Below are positions 6,078 through 6,587 of a stretch of DNA of 6,587 nt, piece by piece. This DNA comes from Erwinia sp. (lineage in GTDB: Bacteria > Pseudomonadota > Gammaproteobacteria > Enterobacterales > Enterobacteriaceae). The translations under genes and the position numbers were made by a program. The notes below the pieces were generated by a model. It saw nothing but the letters and a program-made list of their open reading frames with translations. It had not been told where the DNA came from and ran no database searches. Each line of letters starts with the position of its first letter. Within the stretch, counting starts at the first letter, position 1. The stretch covers positions 1,144-7,730 of the forward strand of contig DOOK01000266.1 in NCBI GenBank assembly GCA_003512805.1, written 5' to 3'.

Positions 6078-6587
6078 ATGATCCCACAGATTTCTCAGGC
6101 GCCGGGCCTCGTTCAACTGGTGCTGAATTTTTTGCAGGCGTTAGAGCAGCAGGGTTTTACCGGTGATACCGCCACCAGCTATGCCGACCGTCTTACCCTG
6201 TCCACGGACAACAGTATCTACCAGCTGTTGCCCGATGCGGCTCTCTTTCCCCGCTCTACTGCCGATGTCGCCCTGATTGCCCGCCTTGCAGGAGAAGAAC
6301 GCTATCAAAGCCTGGTCTTTACGCCGCGCGGCGGCGGCACCGGCACGAACGGTCAGTCCCTGAATCAGGGCATCGTGGTGGATATGTCGCGCTATATGAA
6401 CCGCATTCTGGACATTAATGTGGAGCAGGGTTGGGTAAAGGTTGAGGCGGGCGTGATTAAAGATCAGCTTAACGCCGCGCTCAAGCCACTGGGCTATTTC
6501 TTCTCTCCGGAACTTTCTACCAGCAACCGCGCCACGCTGGGCGGCATGATAAACACCGATGCGTCAGGCCAGGGCTCGCTGGTTTAT
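6078..6587 (+). CDS. ydiJ: FAD-linked oxidoreductase YdiJ (D-2-hydroxyglutarate dehydrogenase type), partial
   Basis: The first 170 codons of a protein of about 1018 residues in E. coli; the gene runs off the right edge. The N-terminus MIPQISQAPG, then LVQLVLNFLQ, is nearly identical to E. coli YdiJ. The FAD-binding PCMH-type domain is under way: FPRSTADVALIARLA (57-71), the flavin-binding loop PRGGGTGTNGQSL (83-95), GIVVDMSR (98-105), VEAGVIKDQLN (122-132) and STSNRATLGGMINTDASGQGS (147-167). The full family adds a C-terminal iron-sulphur (4Fe-4S) part, which is not in this window. The E. coli protein has been reported to oxidise D-2-hydroxyglutarate to 2-oxoglutarate; I carry this over by similarity only. 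The ATG fits the conserved N-terminus, but there is no recognisable Shine-Dalgarno sequence upstream, so translation may start weakly. It is divergent from ydiK. Confidence 0.95.
   Translation, partial: MIPQISQAPGLVQLVLNFLQALEQQGFTGDTATSYADRLTLSTDNSIYQLLPDAALFPRSTADVALIARLAGEERYQSLVFTPRGGGTGTNGQSLNQGIVVDMSRYMNRILDINVEQGWVKVEAGVIKDQLNAALKPLGYFFSPELSTSNRATLGGMINTDASGQGSLVY

Noticed and set aside
5957..6166. Open frame (69 codons) overlapping the ydiJ start
   Set aside because: It is out of frame with ydiJ, whose N-terminus is conserved, and has no recognisable product.

Overview
The window is a core chromosomal segment of a member of the Enterobacterales. The five protein genes are collinear in sequence with E. 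coli AroH, PpsR (YdiA), PpsA, YdiK and YdiJ, and a recognisable copy of the small RNA RprA lies among them. The coding sequence is moderately GC-rich, the intergenic DNA is AT-rich, and the order differs from E. coli. I lean towards the Erwinia/Pantoea side of the order, but the genus is a guess. There are no mobile elements, CRISPR arrays, tRNAs, rRNAs or phage genes.

Layout. Bases 1-478 hold the N-terminal half of aroH (minus strand, cut by the left edge). Bases 641-1471 hold ppsR (minus). A 466-base AT-rich divergent spacer (1472-1937) follows; it is dense in palindromes and candidate regulatory sites. ppsA runs 1938-4319 (plus) and ends in an intrinsic terminator at 4342-4366. rprA (minus, about 4381-4490) ends almost back to back with that terminator and has a good RcsB box at 4522-4535. 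ydiK is on the minus strand at 4742-5863. Beyond a 214-base divergent spacer lies the start of ydiJ (plus, from 6078, cut by the right edge).

How it fits together. The left half concerns phosphoenolpyruvate (PEP). PpsA makes PEP from pyruvate for gluconeogenesis. PpsR switches PpsA off and on by phosphorylating the threonine two residues before the catalytic histidine; both residues are present (Thr419, His421). AroH spends PEP at the entry to aromatic biosynthesis. The right half repeats the E. coli order ydiJ-ydiK-rprA. RprA is an Rcs-activated, Hfq-dependent RNA that raises RpoS translation and links envelope stress to the general stress response.

No new protein system is visible. The parts most worth a second look are non-coding: the ppsR-ppsA spacer (a KdgR-like palindrome, a strong upstream -10 hexamer, an attenuator-like set of alternative hairpins and a Cra-like site), the diverged 5' half of RprA beside a strictly conserved 3' half, and the aroH upstream region, which lacks a TrpR operator but has a CRP-like site.
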